Below, one piece after another: positions 63,115-64,000 of a DNA stretch of 64,000 bases. The DNA is from Pectobacterium sp013449375. GTDB lineage: Bacteria; Pseudomonadota; Gammaproteobacteria; Enterobacterales; Enterobacteriaceae. The notes beneath the pieces were generated by a model that had not been told where the DNA came from, ran no database searches, and saw only the letters and a list, made by a program, of their open reading frames with translations. The stretch is from NCBI RefSeq assembly GCF_048593165.1, contig NZ_CP184271.1; one strand, given 5' to 3'. Within the stretch, counting starts at the first letter, position 1. The number at the start of each line of letters is the position of its first letter. Made by a program: the position numbers and the translations under genes.

Positions 63115-64000
63115 GCTTTAAAGCCTTGATGGCATCATCGATGTCCATCATAGATAAAAGTTCAGACGGCGGCGCTTTCGCCAACTGCGGACAAAGCCGC
63201 TCGACATCCGCCAGTAATTGTATGGCCTGAGAATGGCTCCAGCTTTCCTGCTCACTCTGCAATCGCGTTGCCATCCACGATGCTAACTCACCAGGTTCCA
63301 CCTGCTGCGTCTCAACCGTCTGATAGTTGGCCAGATAGCCTATCAGTTCGGAGATCAAGTTTTGTAAATTTTGTTGGCGCAATGGTAAAGGTACGGCCCG
63401 CAGCGTCGCACGCTGTGACTCAACAAGTACATCAATACCAAAACGCGCCAGCAAAGCGTGATGTGAAGACAACACGCTCAGCTCAGATTTACTCAACATC
63501 AAACGCTGCGGAATCAGCAACGGCTGCGCCCGCAGCCCCTCTTCCGACGGTGTCAGTTGCACCGCTTTCAAATAGCGCTCAGCAACGGCAAGAGACAGCA
63601 TCGCCAGCCCCTTATGGTACTCCAGCAGCGCGTAGCACGGCGGATAAACCGTCAATACTCGGCCAAAACCATTCGGTTGGCTTTCCAGCGGCGACTCAAC
63701 GAGCGCACGTGACTTATTATTACTGACGGTCGTGTCCGGCGCGGTTCGATGTGGAGGGGAATCATGTGATGCTGTCGACGGTACCGCCGCATCTGGCGGC
63801 ATAATGCGATTCGCCGGTACAGAAGCGCGCTCACCAGACGGGATTGGTGCACTTGCCGCGTTATCAGCCGGTTGCAGCAGCGTCTTATACAGATCGCCCT
63901 GCTTTTTCTGGTACGGATTTTCCGGTTGATAGCCGGAATAGGCTGTTTCTCTCGCCTGACCGGCATGGCCCGCGCGCGGCGTTTTCCCGCCATACGACGG
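63107..64000 (-). CDS. mutL: DNA mismatch repair protein MutL (3' part only)
   Basis: The last 297 codons of mutL; the gene continues past the right edge. Visible are the proline- and Ser-rich linker (SYGGKTPRAGHAGQ, QPENPYQKKQGDLYKTLLQ) and the full C-terminal dimerisation domain (from about RVLTVYPPCYALLEY to the end). The frame is open up to base 64000. It is followed by an overlapping miaA, the normal amiB-mutL-miaA-hfq order. Confidence 0.95.
   Translation of the reverse strand, partial: PSYGGKTPRAGHAGQARETAYSGYQPENPYQKKQGDLYKTLLQPADNAASAPIPSGERASVPANRIMPPDAAVPSTASHDSPPHRTAPDTTVSNNKSRALVESPLESQPNGFGRVLTVYPPCYALLEYHKGLAMLSLAVAERYLKAVQLTPSEEGLRAQPLLIPQRLMLSKSELSVLSSHHALLARFGIDVLVESQRATLRAVPLPLRQQNLQNLISELIGYLANYQTVETQQVEPGELASWMATRLQSEQESWSHSQAIQLLADVERLCPQLAKAPPSELLSMMDIDDAIKALKHE

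Overview
The window is chromosomal DNA of a member of the order Enterobacterales. Gene content, near-identity of recalled housekeeping proteins to E. coli, and local gene order suggest a soft-rot enterobacterium (Pectobacterium or a close relative). The genus is an inference from general resemblance, not from a database search. Almost every housekeeping gene has the length expected for its family.

Layout. (1) 1-5.8 kb: xanP, yicH (AsmA-like), then fabY/yiiD, dtd and yihX on the minus strand, with a dispersed repeat at about 3.35-3.5 kb. (2) 5.9-12.5 kb: bipA, then the nitrogen operon glnA-glnL-glnG behind a classical NtrC/sigma-54/CRP control region, then the small gene yshB. (3) 12.5-22.3 kb: hemN, an unnamed 57-aa membrane protein, yihI, engB, the Spot 42 sRNA gene spf, polA, dsbA, srkA, yihD and mobA-mobB. 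(4) 22.5 kb: a complete 5S rRNA gene with its terminator, but no 23S or 16S next to it. (5) 22.6-32.7 kb: an accessory block abutting the 5S gene. It holds the C-terminal part of a membrane-anchored HlyD-type adaptor, two secreted Tail-Collar-domain paralogues, a 1551-aa DUF4347/cadherin-like repeat protein and a TolC-like outer-membrane lipoprotein. (6) 33-43 kb: argP-yggE-argO-mscS-fbaA-pgk-epd-tktA, the lower glycolysis and pentose-phosphate block with the arginine exporter and its regulator. (7) 43-53.5 kb: loiP, a LuxR-type regulator, speA, metK, sprT, endA, a second copy of the dispersed repeat, rsmE, gshB, yqgE and ruvX. (8) 53.6-64 kb: fbp, mpl, then purA-yjeT-hflC-hflK-hflX-hfq-miaA-mutL, with mutL running off the right edge.

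The main point of interest is the 22.5-32.7 kb block. The orphan 5S gene and the 5'-truncated adaptor meet within about 45 bp, which looks like a rearrangement breakpoint inside an rRNA operon (rrnA sits here in E. coli). The block resembles an export locus for large surface proteins, but no ABC transporter is present. The DUF4347 domain of the large protein carries a His-Gly/Gly-Cys arrangement like that of clan CD (caspase-like) cysteine peptidases. The two collar genes are a tandem duplication with an almost identical 299-bp core.

Most other genes form ordinary conserved operons: yihD-srkA-dsbA, yihI-orf57-hemN, rsmE-gshB, yqgE-ruvX, epd-pgk-fbaA and mutL-miaA-hfq-hflX-hflK-hflC. No tRNA genes, CRISPR arrays or insertion sequences were recognised.
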